Source: Robertmurraya massiliosenegalensis JC6
Lineage (GTDB): Bacteria; Bacillota; Bacilli; Bacillales; Cytobacillaceae
DNA length: 64,000 nucleotides
Reading direction: 5' to 3'
Assembly: GCF_000311725.1 (NCBI RefSeq)
Contig: NZ_HE978512.1
Coordinates: 620,372 to 684,371, forward strand
The notes under the pieces are model-generated. The model saw nothing but the letters and a program-made list of their open reading frames with translations, ran no database searches and was not told the origin of the DNA. The translations under genes were made by a program, and so were the position numbers. Of the stretch, positions 17,632 through 26,543 are shown piece by piece; the first letter of the stretch is position 1; each line of letters starts with the position of its first letter.

Positions 17632-17663
17632 AAGGTGAATTTGAGTATCCTCAAATTCACCTT
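17632..17663 (-). terminator. Terminator of the nag/cutC operon
   Basis: A perfect 14-bp stem (17632-17645 with 17650-17663) and a 4-base loop, 40 bases after the cutC-like stop. On the minus strand it is followed by TCTCTATTTTTG. Confidence 0.8.
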
Positions 17664-17703
17664 GTCCCAGCCTGTTTTCTTTCAAAAACGATAGCGAAAT
17701 GGT

Positions 17704-18339
17704 TTACCCAACGATTCTTGTCCCATGTGCTTCATGGATCAATAATTGGGTTTTAATGACGTGCAGATTTTTATCCGTTATGCCACCGCCAGGAAGAATA
17801 ATGATTCTGCCAGCCGCATGGTCAATATATTCCTGGATCCTTGCTAAATTGTCTTCAATTTTAGAATCCGCCGGACCTCCATGGGTTAAAATACGCTGAA
17901 CACCATTTTCAGCCAGCCAATCAATCGCTTTGAACTGCTCTTCAGGAGCTATCTGATCAAATGCCATATGAAAAGTAATGTCTAATCCTTCGGCCAAATC
18001 TAGTAAAGAAGTCATCGCCTTTTCATCTATCCAGTTCGCATCATTTAGGCAGCCAAACACCACTCCGTCTGTGCCTAGCTGTTTAAGATGAAGGAGATCC
18101 TGCTTCATGATCTCTATTTCGTCTAGATTATAAATAAAGTTTCCACCTCTTGGCCTAATCATCGCCATAACCTTAACATTTTCTTTTTGACAATACTTGA
18201 TCGTCACCGCTGCAACCCCTGGGCTTACCGTGGTGCCGCCAACCGCAAGATTATCACATAACTCAATTCGTTCTGCTCCCTTCACAATAAGCTCCGGAAC
18301 CTTCGTAAAATTCTCCACACATGCTTCTTTAAGCATCAT
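17704..18339 (-). CDS. cutC: CutC-family TIM-barrel protein
   Basis: 211-residue member of the CutC (copper homeostasis protein) family, unrelated to the choline lyase of the same name. Family blocks are visible: ACVENF, GAERIELCDNLAVGGTTVS, VMAMIRPRGGNFIY, DGVVFGCL, TFHMAFDQ, ILTHGG and IILPGGGI. The copper role is doubtful, and the active site suggests an enzyme. It forms the last gene of the nagA-nagB unit, 11 bases after nagB, which points to sugar metabolism. The ATG at 18339 follows AAGGTGG. Confidence 0.92.
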   Translation of the reverse strand: MMLKEACVENFTKVPELIVKGAERIELCDNLAVGGTTVSPGVAAVTIKYCQKENVKVMAMIRPRGGNFIYNLDEIEIMKQDLLHLKQLGTDGVVFGCLNDANWIDEKAMTSLLDLAEGLDITFHMAFDQIAPEEQFKAIDWLAENGVQRILTHGGPADSKIEDNLARIQEYIDHAAGRIIILPGGGITDKNLHVIKTQLLIHEAHGTRIVG

Positions 18340-18349
18340 TTCATCCACC

Positions 18350-19081
18350 TTATTCGTTAAGCTTTATCATTGCCCCTTCATCTACAATTACCTTTACATT
18401 CGGATGGTTACGTAAAATGGAAGCTGGGAAGTCTTCTGAAATTTCTCCTTCAGCTAGGCGAGCAATCGCTTCTGCTTTTTGTTCTCCTGAAACAAGCAAT
18501 AGGATTTCTTTACTTTCCATTATCGTAGCAATCCCCATTGTTACAGCCTGTCTCGGTACATCCTCCAATGTAGGGAAAAATCTTGAATTCGCTTCACGAG
18601 TGGAGGCTGCCAAATCAACAATATGTGTTCGACTTGAAAAAGGAGTCCCTGGCTCATTAAAACCAATATGACCATTGATCCCCATTCCTAATATCTGTAG
18701 ATCAATTCTCCCTGCCTCTTGAATTTTTTGATCGTAATTTTTGCATTCAGCAATCAGATCATCTGCCGTACCATTTGGTAAATGCACTCGTTCCATCTCA
18801 ATATCTATATGGTTAAAAAGCTTTTCCTTCATATAGCGATAATAGCTGTTGACGTCTTCCCGCTTCAAACCGACATACTCATCGAGATTAAATGTCGTCA
18901 CATCTTTGAAGGAAACCTTCCCTTCGCTATATTTCTCAATTAATTTTTGATAAAGACCCTCTGGAGTCGAGCCAGTTGCTAAACCAAGTACTGGATTCTC
19001 CACACGATTAATAGCCTCAATCATGAGCGAACAAGCTTTATCGCTCATGTCCTGATAATCATTAACTTTAATAAATTCCAT
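18350..19081 (-). CDS. nagB: Glucosamine-6-phosphate deaminase
   Basis: 243 residues. Converts glucosamine-6-phosphate to fructose-6-phosphate plus ammonia. Diagnostic blocks: GLATGSTPEGLYQKL, FNLDEYVGLK, GMGINGHIGFNEPGTPF with the catalytic acid/His pair, and GIATIMESKEILLLVSG. The length matches the Bacillus short form. It lies five bases after nagA and forms a nagA-nagB-cutC unit under NagR control. Confidence 0.97.
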   Translation of the reverse strand: MEFIKVNDYQDMSDKACSLMIEAINRVENPVLGLATGSTPEGLYQKLIEKYSEGKVSFKDVTTFNLDEYVGLKREDVNSYYRYMKEKLFNHIDIEMERVHLPNGTADDLIAECKNYDQKIQEAGRIDLQILGMGINGHIGFNEPGTPFSSRTHIVDLAASTREANSRFFPTLEDVPRQAVTMGIATIMESKEILLLVSGEQKAEAIARLAEGEISEDFPASILRNHPNVKVIVDEGAMIKLNE

Positions 19082-19086
19082 TTGTA

Positions 19087-20250
19087 CTACTCTCCTTTAA
19101 ATGCCATTTCTCCACGACAAATTGTGTATTTGATCTTCAATTGATCATCAACTAATAAAAGATCGGCGTCTTTTCCAATATCAATGCTTCCTTTACGATC
19201 AAAGACGCCCACTTGCTTAGCTGGATTACTAGATGCCATTTTCACGATATCTACGAGCGTCACTCCCTCTATGGCTAACATATTTGCAGCACCGTCCCGC
19301 ATCGTCACAATACTTCCAGCTAATGTTCCATCCTCTAATACGGCCCGGTCTTCCGTTACTTTTACCGGTTGTCCTCCTAGCTCATAATCACCCGCAGGTA
19401 ATCCCTTCGCCCGCATCGCATCGGTAATTAAAATCAACCTCTCGCTTCCAACATTTCGATAAATCAGCTCCATCATGTCAGGGGAAACATGAATGCCATC
19501 AGGAATTAACTCTGCATTCACGCTCTCTAACTGAAAAGCAGCTCCAACTGCCCCAATATCACGGTGGTGAATTCCGTTCATCGCATTACATAAATGGGTT
19601 AATTGCTGGACCCCTTGCTGAACCGCTTTTTTTATACCAGCAAAGCTAGCATCCGTATGCCCTGCTGATACGTTAATCCCTTGCTCATTTAAAGCTCTGA
19701 TAAAAATTCCCTCTTGATCAAGTTCTGGTGCCATGGTTATGGTGCGAATCTGATTTCCAGAAATCTTCTGCCATTGATTAAATTGTTCTAAATCCGGCTC
19801 TGTAATATACTGAACAGGCTGTGCCCCTGCTTTAACTTTATTGACATACGGTCCTTCTAAATGGACCCCCACCACTTCTGCATGACCTGGTTTATTGTTA
19901 TAGCGAGCCACATTTTCCAATGCTCTTTCTATAGTTTCAGGAGACTGAGTAATCGTCGTCGCTAAAAAGCTCGTCGTCCCCTCTTTTGGCAACAGGATAG
20001 CCATATCATCTATTGCTTTCTCGGTTGCATCCATCGTGTCAGCGCCATTTGCTCCATGAATATGTGCATCGATAAAGCCTGGAATTAAATTGAGAGCCTT
20101 CCCATCGATTACTTGAACATCACTACCTATGTTATCAACAGGCTTCTCCTCTATTGCTTTAATTTGTCCATTTTCTATCCATACAGCTCCACCATCAATA
20201 ATTTTGTTTTCTAAAAAGATTTTTACATCGTTAATCAATAAACGTTCCAT
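19087..20250 (-). CDS. nagA: N-acetylglucosamine-6-phosphate deacetylase
   Basis: 387 residues. Removes acetate from GlcNAc-6-phosphate before NagB. Amidohydrolase metal site: PGFIDAHIHGANGADTMD near residue 57, GVHLEGPYVN near residue 130, SAGHTDA near residue 195 and LTHLCNAMNGIHHRD after it. LITDAM carries the catalytic Asp. The C-terminal DLLLVDDQLKIKYTICRG is typical. First gene of the leftward operon, with a NagR operator 30 bases upstream. Confidence 0.97.
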   Translation of the reverse strand: MERLLINDVKIFLENKIIDGGAVWIENGQIKAIEEKPVDNIGSDVQVIDGKALNLIPGFIDAHIHGANGADTMDATEKAIDDMAILLPKEGTTSFLATTITQSPETIERALENVARYNNKPGHAEVVGVHLEGPYVNKVKAGAQPVQYITEPDLEQFNQWQKISGNQIRTITMAPELDQEGIFIRALNEQGINVSAGHTDASFAGIKKAVQQGVQQLTHLCNAMNGIHHRDIGAVGAAFQLESVNAELIPDGIHVSPDMMELIYRNVGSERLILITDAMRAKGLPAGDYELGGQPVKVTEDRAVLEDGTLAGSIVTMRDGAANMLAIEGVTLVDIVKMASSNPAKQVGVFDRKGSIDIGKDADLLLVDDQLKIKYTICRGEMAFKGE

Positions 20251-20277
20251 TTTTTGTTTCGCATCCTTTTAATCAGT

Positions 20278-20295
20278 ATAGTTGTCTATACCAGT
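20278..20295. promoter_or_regulatory. NagR operator (dre-type) upstream of nagA and nagR
   Basis: AGTTGTCTATACCA at 20280-20293 reads TGGTATAGACAACT on the other strand. This agrees with the Bacillus NagR (YvoA) dre core as I recall it. A related site is upstream of the PTS gene at 22777. It lies in the nagA-nagR divergent gap, so NagR would repress both directions. Confidence 0.75.
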
Positions 20296-20370
20296 AGACG
20301 TATGTACAGGCTTACATTATTTTGATAAAATTTATAGTGTCTTACGTTCCCAAGAAGGAGGGGTATTTCC

Positions 20371-21102
20371 TTGATTGATAAACAATCCCATATACCTATA
20401 TATTATCAATTAGAAGAACAAATAAAAAGTATGATCTACTCAAAACATTTTAAACCTGGAGATCTATTACCGTCAGAACGAGAATTTGCCGAAAAATATG
20501 CAATTAGTCGGATGACTGTACGACAAGCAATCAATAATTTGGTAAAAGAAGGACTTGTTTATCGTGAAAAAGGAAAAGGTACATTTGTCGCAGATAAGAA
20601 ATTTGAACAGGATTTATCCGGTCTCACTAGTTTCAGTGAAGATATGCGAAATCGTGGACTCATCCCTTCTAATCAATTAATTAGCTTTGATTTTGAACAA
20701 CCAGATGAAAAACTGGCTTCCATTCTGGCTATTTCTCCTACTGACATGATTTGCAAAATTAAGCGAGTTCGTTTAGCAAATGAGGAACCTGTAGCATTAG
20801 AAACCATTTACACACCGAAAAAAATCATTGGTGATATGAATGTTCAAGAATTTTCAACTTCTTTCTATGATTACTTAGAAAAAAAATTGCACGTTAAAAT
20901 TGGCTTTGGTCATCAAACCATTGAAGCTTCCCTTGCAAACGATGACGAAGCAACGTATTTGAAGATTAAAAAGGATAGTCCCGTCTTAGTGATGGAGCGC
21001 ACCACCTTTTTACAAAATGAAGAACATACCCCAATCGAATTTGTAATCTCTACCTACCGAGCAGATAAATATAAATTTAAAATGACCATGAAACGTGACT
21101 AA
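20371..21102 (+). CDS. nagR: GntR/HutC-type regulator of GlcNAc use
   Basis: 243 residues. An N-terminal winged helix (HIPIYYQLEEQIKSMI, LPSEREFAEKYAISRMTVRQAI) and a C-terminal UTRA effector domain (LTSFSEDMRNRG, YDYLEKK, LVMERTTF). Same size and layout as B. subtilis NagR, which binds glucosamine-6-phosphate or GlcNAc-6-phosphate. The start is TTG at 20371 after AAGGAGGGG. Divergent from nagAB-cutC and convergent with the PTS gene. Confidence 0.95.
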   Translation: MIDKQSHIPIYYQLEEQIKSMIYSKHFKPGDLLPSEREFAEKYAISRMTVRQAINNLVKEGLVYREKGKGTFVADKKFEQDLSGLTSFSEDMRNRGLIPSNQLISFDFEQPDEKLASILAISPTDMICKIKRVRLANEEPVALETIYTPKKIIGDMNVQEFSTSFYDYLEKKLHVKIGFGHQTIEASLANDDEATYLKIKKDSPVLVMERTTFLQNEEHTPIEFVISTYRADKYKFKMTMKRD

Positions 21103-21148
21103 TTGCATTTATTGAAAACATAGTTGATTTATTTTTCCCAAAGAAGAT

Positions 21149-21182
21149 GGCTAGTATCCATAGTAGATACTAGCCTTTTTTA
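21149..21182. terminator. Intrinsic terminator after nagR
   Basis: A 10-bp perfect stem (21149-21158 with 21166-21175) and T6 on the plus strand. Also the 3' boundary of the convergent PTS gene. Confidence 0.9.
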
Positions 21183-21183
21183 A

Positions 21184-22635
21184 TTAATCTTCTTTACGGA
21201 TTTTCTTCACTTCTTCTGCTACTGCTTGTACTTGGGTTCCTACAATGACCTGGATACTATTCTTTCCAACCACTTTAATTCCAGGAACACCGGTTGTTTT
21301 AATTTTGTTTTGGTCAACAGCGTCCATATCTTTTACTTCAACACGTAGGCGAGTTGCACAGTTATCAACTGAAACGACGTTGCTATCTCCACCTAGTCCT
21401 GCATAAATCGTCTCAGCCATGATGCCAAATCGGTCTTTTGAACCAGCTTGAGCCATATCTTCATTTACGACAACATCCTCATCTTCACGTCCTGGTGTTT
21501 TGAGGTTAAACTTCGAAATAAGGAATCGGAAGACGACATAATAGATAACAGCAAATACTAATCCTTGCACAATTAACATAAACGGCTTATTTGCTAAAGG
21601 TAGCTGTGAGCTTAATACAAAGTCAATGAGTCCGGCACTAAAGCCAAATCCTGCAGTCCATTGGAATGTTGCCGCGATAAATAAGGAAATCCCTGTTAAC
21701 ACAGCATGCACCACATATAGCGCTGGCGCTAAGAACATGAATGAAAATTCAAGCGGCTCTGTAACCCCGGTTAAGAATGCAGCAATTCCACCGGCCATTA
21801 GTAGTGATGCGGCTTGCTTTTTACGCTTTGTTTTCGCTGTATGATACATAGCAAGAGCTGCTGCAGGGAGACCAAACATCATGATTGGGAAGAAACCAGC
21901 TTGATATCTTCCAGTAATCCCTTGTTCACCATTACCAGCCCAGAAATTTCCGATATCATTAATTCCTGCTACATCAAACCAAAACACATTGTTTAGTGCA
22001 TGGTGTAAACCAGTCGGAATTAATAAACGATTAAAGAATCCATATAAACCAGCTCCAGCAGCACCTAAACTACTAATCGCTTCTCCGAATGAAATAAGAG
22101 CAGAATAAACAACTGGCCATACAAATAACATGATCATGGAAACGCCCAACATAACAATTGCCGTTAAAATCGGAACTAATCGTTTCCCACTAAAGAATGC
22201 TAAAGCATCTGGTAGTTTTACATTACTAAAACGATTGTAAAGGGCCGCTGAAATACAACCCGCCATAATACCAATAAAAACATTTTCGATTCCGTCAAAA
22301 GCCATATTTACTTCTTCAACCGGAATATGCCTTAAATTCGCAACTGAATCAGTAGAAAGTAATTTTGTTATCACAAGATAGCCGACTAAACCACTAAGTG
22401 CAGCCGCACCATCCTTTGCCTTCGTCATCCCAATGGCGACCCCAACCGCAAAAAGAATCGGGATAAAATCTAAAATCGATGAACCTGCCCCAATGAAAAA
22501 GGCAGCAACTGGATTTCCGGCACCCCAGCCTTCATGGTCAATAGCATATCCAATCCCCATTAGTAGGGCAGCAGCAGGTAGCACCGCAACCGGTAACATA
22601 AGGGACTTACCAAGATTTTGTAAATACTTCATCAT
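21184..22635 (-). CDS. nagP: PTS N-acetylglucosamine transporter EIIBC
   Basis: 483 residues. The EIIC membrane domain covers about 1-370 (MMKYLQNLGKSLMLPVAVLPAAALLMGIGYAI, HHALNNVFWFDVAGI, GVTEPLEFSFMFLAP). The cytoplasmic EIIB domain has its phospho-Cys in VDNCATRLRVEV. No EIIA domain is fused, so a shared glucose-type EIIA would be used. It imports GlcNAc as the 6-phosphate, the substrate of nagA. An operator and a cre site lie upstream. Confidence 0.96.
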   Translation of the reverse strand: MMKYLQNLGKSLMLPVAVLPAAALLMGIGYAIDHEGWGAGNPVAAFFIGAGSSILDFIPILFAVGVAIGMTKAKDGAAALSGLVGYLVITKLLSTDSVANLRHIPVEEVNMAFDGIENVFIGIMAGCISAALYNRFSNVKLPDALAFFSGKRLVPILTAIVMLGVSMIMLFVWPVVYSALISFGEAISSLGAAGAGLYGFFNRLLIPTGLHHALNNVFWFDVAGINDIGNFWAGNGEQGITGRYQAGFFPIMMFGLPAAALAMYHTAKTKRKKQAASLLMAGGIAAFLTGVTEPLEFSFMFLAPALYVVHAVLTGISLFIAATFQWTAGFGFSAGLIDFVLSSQLPLANKPFMLIVQGLVFAVIYYVVFRFLISKFNLKTPGREDEDVVVNEDMAQAGSKDRFGIMAETIYAGLGGDSNVVSVDNCATRLRVEVKDMDAVDQNKIKTTGVPGIKVVGKNSIQVIVGTQVQAVAEEVKKIRKED

Positions 22636-22725
22636 GGTAAAAGACCTCCTCTTACATATTTTTTAACGAATCGATTTCGCATTCTTCTAAATCCCATTTA
22701 AAAATAATTAGTGCAAAAACTTATC

Positions 22726-22739
22726 TGAATGCGTTTTCA
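22726..22739 (-). promoter_or_regulatory. cre site (CcpA) upstream of nagP
   Basis: TGAATGCGTTTTCA differs at one position from the strong CcpA site TGAAAGCGTTTTCA. It lies 91 bases before the nagP start, near the operator at 22777, so carbon catabolite repression is likely. Confidence 0.7.
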
Positions 22740-22776
22740 ACCGATATCTCGGTTCGATTATAGCATTAACCGATAT

Positions 22777-22792
22777 AGTTGTCTATACAACT
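22777..22792. promoter_or_regulatory. NagR operator (dre-type) upstream of nagP
   Basis: AGTTGTCTATACAACT is a near-perfect palindrome and shares AGTTGTCTATAC with the site at 20280. It is preceded by GATAT. The rest of 22636-22979 holds the nagP leader, with no gene seen. Confidence 0.75.
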
Positions 22793-22979
22793 AGCTAATA
22801 CTATTCATACCGTTCGGAACGCTATGAAGCTATCGATATATTTCCCGGAAATATTTCATTATGATCACCAATCGATTTTTATTAAAGTTCCATTGGGAAA
22901 TTTTCTTCAACATCCATTACTATTTAACTAAAAAAATAATTATCAATCGACGATGCTTCACACAATTCTATATTCACTC

Positions 22980-23408
22980 CTAATTAAGCTGCTTATTATT
23001 GCTGTCTGTAATGACGATATTTTCTTTATTGATTCTGAAAGCTCCATCCTCTGAAATTAATTGAATCATGTTTTCTACGAGTTCCTGTATCGATTTACTA
23101 TCAAGTTCTTGGTCTACATCTAATACTGCTGTTAGAGAAAGCTCTCCTTCACTTATTTGTGAAAGTACTAACAAAACGGACTCTTCCTTTATTTTTAATT
23201 GATTTTTGATTAAAACCGTTAATTCTTCTTGTTTCTCTGCTACCCATTCAAAATCTTCTCCATTAGAAAGATCAGATGTAACTACTACTTCACTATCAGC
23301 AGTTGCATTCTCCGTATTCTCTTCTTTAACATTTTCTTTACTATTACAACCAACAATTAACATTGAAAGAACAAAAATGAAAATTGATATACATGAAATT
23401 TTTTTCAC
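22980..23408 (-). CDS. Small lipoprotein with FliF/YscJ-like C-terminal motif
   Basis: 142 residues. Lipoprotein signal peptide with lipobox LIVGC, Cys at residue 21. An acidic, low-complexity linker (30-55) follows. The C-terminal 75 residues read like a ring-building domain: VLLVLSQISEGELSLTAVLDVD, then KSIQELVENMIQLIS and finally INKENIVITDSNNKQL. The last part is close to the PENVTVIDxxGxxL motif of FliF/YscJ proteins. No neighbour supports a secretion or flagellar role. The function is not known to me. Confidence 0.75.
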   Translation of the reverse strand: MKKISCISIFIFVLSMLIVGCNSKENVKEENTENATADSEVVVTSDLSNGEDFEWVAEKQEELTVLIKNQLKIKEESVLLVLSQISEGELSLTAVLDVDQELDSKSIQELVENMIQLISEDGAFRINKENIVITDSNNKQLN

Positions 23409-23540
23409 GCTCGTATTCTCTCCCTAAAAATCAACTTGTTTCTATCCATTTCCAAGCTTAGTATGGCAAATACATCTTGTAAAGAACCTTTATCGTAATA
23501 ATTTGGGAGGATTTTTGGATTAAATATTGATATAATTATT

Positions 23541-23559
23541 AATAATGATAATCATTTTC
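23541..23559. promoter_or_regulatory. Fur box upstream of the AraC regulator
   Basis: AATAATGATAATCATTTTC matches 17 of 19 bases of the classic Fur consensus GATAATGATAATCATTATC. It is 27 bases before the regulator start, so iron repression is expected. Confidence 0.88.
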
Positions 23560-23585
23560 AATTGAGTTTATAAAGGGTGACTACA

Positions 23586-24404
23586 TTGGCTATCAAAACG
23601 AATGAATTAATCGAGTATTTTGCGACCTCCTCGATTGAATTTAGAAATGCGTTTAAAAGTACATTACCGGCTGGAAAAATAGATACAAATCGCAAGACCG
23701 ATTCGCAAACTTGTGGACTGATCATACCATTAAAGGGCTCCGCTCGCTTCTCATTGAATGGAGTTCCCTATTATATCAATGAAAATTTGATCGTTCATGC
23801 TGGTGCAGGTATGGATATAGAGATTAAAACGTTTGAGGAAGAGTGGAGTTATGTCGTCATACACTATCATTTAATCCATGCAGAAGAGCACTTTAAATCA
23901 TTTATAAACAAGCATTTCTCGATTGAAATTGATCATATGGACGATGTCCTAAATGTAATTCAACAGTTATTAGGCAAAAATATGAATCCTGATTATTTTT
24001 CGCAATTTGAGTTAAAGGTTCTTTTTATGAATCTCCTTCAAGCCATTTTACATGGAGCTAGAAATAGTCAATATAACTTTACGTTGCAGCAAGTGACGAA
24101 AATCTTAGATTATTTTCATACTCACTATGAGGAAGAAGTATCCATTAGTGAAGTAGCTGATATGTTCGATATAGATCGGAGAAGAATTGCCTATCTTTTT
24201 GAGAAAATTACCGGTTTAACCCCGATTCAGTATTTAACGAGATACAGAATTTCAAAAGCGAAAGAATTGTTAACCATTAGTGAGTTAACCGTCTCTGAAA
24301 TATCCGAAGCAGTTGGATATCAAGATAGTTTCTATTTTAGTAGAGTATTTAAAAATATTACGAAAATGTCACCAAGCAACTATCGAAAAGTACATCAAGG
24401 TTAA
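23586..24404 (+). CDS. AraC-family regulator of siderophore uptake (Btr-like)
   Basis: 272 residues. The N-terminal part (FRNAFKSTLPAG, CGLIIPLKGSARFSLNGVPY, VHAGAGMDIEI) is a cupin-like sensor. The C-terminal AraC domain has SEVADMFDIDRRRIAYLFEKITGLTPIQYLTRYR and SEISEAVGYQDSFYFSRVFKNITKMSPSNYR. Unlike Btr of B. subtilis, there is no fused siderophore-binding domain. The start is TTG 23586 with AAGGGTGA before it; a GTG at 23577 lies in that site. The Fur box and the neighbouring uptake genes suggest it activates them when a siderophore is present. Confidence 0.9.
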   Translation: MAIKTNELIEYFATSSIEFRNAFKSTLPAGKIDTNRKTDSQTCGLIIPLKGSARFSLNGVPYYINENLIVHAGAGMDIEIKTFEEEWSYVVIHYHLIHAEEHFKSFINKHFSIEIDHMDDVLNVIQQLLGKNMNPDYFSQFELKVLFMNLLQAILHGARNSQYNFTLQQVTKILDYFHTHYEEEVSISEVADMFDIDRRRIAYLFEKITGLTPIQYLTRYRISKAKELLTISELTVSEISEAVGYQDSFYFSRVFKNITKMSPSNYRKVHQG

Positions 24405-25723
24405 TCGAGGGGATGCCGTCCCCTCGATTTGTTACTATTCAAATGCTCTCGCAACGTAGAGCCGGTATACTCTTCTCTAAATAACCCTTTTTCGACTAAT
24501 AGAGGGACTACTTTTTCAAAAAATAGATTCAATGATCGGACAGAGCCACCTGGTAAAGCAATAAATCCGTCTAATGCCCCATGCTCAAACCATTTTGTGA
24601 TTTCTGCTACAGCTTCCTCAGCTGTACCTACTATCACCCAATGAGCAGAACCAATTACTTCAGGTTTTAAAAGTAATTCTTGCAAGGTTGGCTCTTCTTT
24701 GACAATAATCCTTCTTAATAAATCTGCATGCGTTTTACTTCGTACGTTTGTGAACACTTCAGGAATGTGATCAGTCGTTACTTTCGATTGAAGAGGAAGA
24801 TGACTTAGGTCCACTCCTAAGATTCGTTTAACCGATCCTAATCTCTGTTCTGTCGTTAAATGGGTATGTGCATTTTTATAAAGCAGTGTTGCTTCCTCGT
24901 GGGTTTCTCCTAAAAAGAAGTGCATGCCAGGTAAAACACGGATGGCCTCCGTTTTACGCCCATGTTCATTCGCTCTTTTTTGCAAATCACTTCTTAATTC
25001 AATTGCTGACTCCATATCTGGTGTTGCGGCAAAGCACGCATCCGCCACTAGTGAAGCAAAGTTTCTGCCTACATTAGAGGCACCTGCCTGAAAGAATGGA
25101 ATTGACTTAGAACAATATGACGGGATATTCAATGGACCTTCTACTTTATAAAAATCGCCTATATGGTGAATGGCAGAAATCATATCTTTATTGGCAAATT
25201 GACCTGATTCACGATCCATTGTAAGGGATTCATTTGGGTAGCTTTCCCAAAGTTTTCGCACTACTTCGGTAAATTCTAGTGCTCGGTCATATCTTTCTTT
25301 TGAAGATGGCATTGAACTTTTTCCGAAGTTCCCGCTCCCCTCAATAGATGTAACAATATTCCAACCGATGCGCCCTTTACTAATCCAATTTAGGGATTGA
25401 AGCTGTCTGGCAACAGTAAATGGCTCACTAAAAGTGGTTGACATCGTAGCAACAAGACCAATTTTCTCAGTTTCTCTCACAATAGAGGTTAGCAATACAA
25501 TAGGATCTAAACTACTAAAGCCTGGAGATTGATTGATCATTTCTTTATTTAGAAAGAGGCTGTCTGGTTTAAAGACAAAATCCAGCTTGGAAGCTTCTGC
25601 TTTTTTAGCCAATTCTAGATAATAATCACTTGACAATAGCTGCTCAGCTTTACTATCATCCTTCCTCCAACCATCTCCATTTAGCCATGTTGGGGAAAGA
25701 GTTAAGCCAATACACAAAGACAT
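24401..25723 (-). CDS. LLM-class flavin-dependent monooxygenase in a siderophore operon
   Basis: About 440 residues, luciferase-like flavin monooxygenase of the NtaA/SnaA/DszA group (LDFVFKPDSLF, LDPIVLLTSIVRETEKIGLVATMSTTFSEPFTVARQ, GRIGWNIVTSIEGSG, RYDRALEFTEVVRKLW). FMNH2 would come from a reductase elsewhere. The start is ATG 25723, with AGGAG seven bases upstream, so the upstream extension that runs into the ATPase gene is rejected. It is the last gene of a Fur-regulated uptake operon. Chelate-degrading members such as NTA/EDTA monooxygenase suggest action on an imported iron chelate, but this is inference. The last ten codons form the terminator stem. Confidence 0.9.
   Translation of the reverse strand: MSLCIGLTLSPTWLNGDGWRKDDSKAEQLLSSDYYLELAKKAEASKLDFVFKPDSLFLNKEMINQSPGFSSLDPIVLLTSIVRETEKIGLVATMSTTFSEPFTVARQLQSLNWISKGRIGWNIVTSIEGSGNFGKSSMPSSKERYDRALEFTEVVRKLWESYPNESLTMDRESGQFANKDMISAIHHIGDFYKVEGPLNIPSYCSKSIPFFQAGASNVGRNFASLVADACFAATPDMESAIELRSDLQKRANEHGRKTEAIRVLPGMHFFLGETHEEATLLYKNAHTHLTTEQRLGSVKRILGVDLSHLPLQSKVTTDHIPEVFTNVRSKTHADLLRRIIVKEEPTLQELLLKPEVIGSAHWVIVGTAEEAVAEITKWFEHGALDGFIALPGGSVRSLNLFFEKVVPLLVEKGLFREEYTGSTLREHLNSNKSRGRHPLD
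24403..24429. terminator. Hairpin shared by convergent genes
   Basis: An 11-bp perfect stem (24403-24413 with 24419-24429), 5-base loop. It overlaps the 3' end of the monooxygenase gene and follows the AraC stop. No long U-run is present on either side, so termination may be partial. Confidence 0.6.
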
Positions 25724-25745
25724 GTCCATTCTCCTTCCTTCACCT

Positions 25746-26528
25746 TCATGAGAGTACATCATACGATACACAAATCGGAATCCCCTCATCCTCGATAATA
25801 TTAGCCGTAATCTGGAATACCTCTTTCAAAACGGATGGTGTCATAATCGCTTCAGGTGTGCCAGTCGCTAACACTTTCCCATTTCTCATCGCCATAATCG
25901 TATCTGAAAAGCGAGAAGCCTGATTGATATCATGCAGGACCATGACAATCGTACAATGGTGCTCTTCATTTAATTTTTTTACAATTTTTAAGACTTCAAT
26001 TTGATGAGCCATATCTAAGTATGTCGTAGGTTCATCCAATAAAAGAATGTCCGTTTTTTGCGCTAATGCCATCGCAAGCCATACTCGTTGTCTTTGACCA
26101 CCTGATAATTGAGCCAACTCACGTGCTTCGAACTCAGCTGTTTGAGTTACGTCCATCGCCCACTCAATCATCTCCTTATCATGCTCGGTCAGACGATTGA
26201 CATTTTTTCGATGGGGATAACGACCGTATGAAATTAATTCTCCTACTGTTAACTGCGGAGGAGCTGAAGGAGATTGAGATAGAATTGCTAATCGTTTCGC
26301 AATTTCCTTCGTTGAAAGAGTCTGCATGTCCTGCTCTTGAATAAACACCTGACCTCTTTCCTTTTTCAATATCCGTCCCATTGTTTTAAGTAAGGTTGAT
26401 TTGCCACAACCATTTGGACCAATGATCGTCGTTATTTTTCCATATTCAATTGAAGCTGTTAAGTTTTCAAAAATCAGATTTCGTTCATAACCTGCTGTTA
26501 ATTCTTTAATACGGAAAGCCGTTTGCAT
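25746..26528 (-). CDS. Siderophore ABC transporter ATPase (FecE-like)
   Basis: 260 residues. Walker A GPNGCGKSTLLKT near residue 38, signature LSGGQRQRVW near 143, Walker B DILLLDEPTTYLDM, H-loop VLHDINQASRFSD. A dedicated ATPase for the two permeases upstream in the operon, unlike B. subtilis Feu, which borrows YusV. The gap to the permease is 15 bases. Confidence 0.95.
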   Translation of the reverse strand: MQTAFRIKELTAGYERNLIFENLTASIEYGKITTIIGPNGCGKSTLLKTMGRILKKERGQVFIQEQDMQTLSTKEIAKRLAILSQSPSAPPQLTVGELISYGRYPHRKNVNRLTEHDKEMIEWAMDVTQTAEFEARELAQLSGGQRQRVWLAMALAQKTDILLLDEPTTYLDMAHQIEVLKIVKKLNEEHHCTIVMVLHDINQASRFSDTIMAMRNGKVLATGTPEAIMTPSVLKEVFQITANIIEDEGIPICVSYDVLS

Positions 26529-26543
26529 CCGCTCGCCCTCCTT

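Noticed and set aside
17156-17660. Several 60-100-codon frames over repeat copy A
   Set aside because: They follow the palindromic repeat modules in both strands; copy B does not preserve any of them as a credible gene.
17704-18339. Choline trimethylamine-lyase CutC as part of the microcompartment story
   Set aside because: This is the unrelated 211-residue TIM-barrel CutC family; the glycyl-radical enzyme here has diol dehydratase residues.
25724-25789. N-terminal extension of the LLM monooxygenase
   Set aside because: It overlaps the ATPase gene and includes a strong ribosome site that fits the ATG at 25723.
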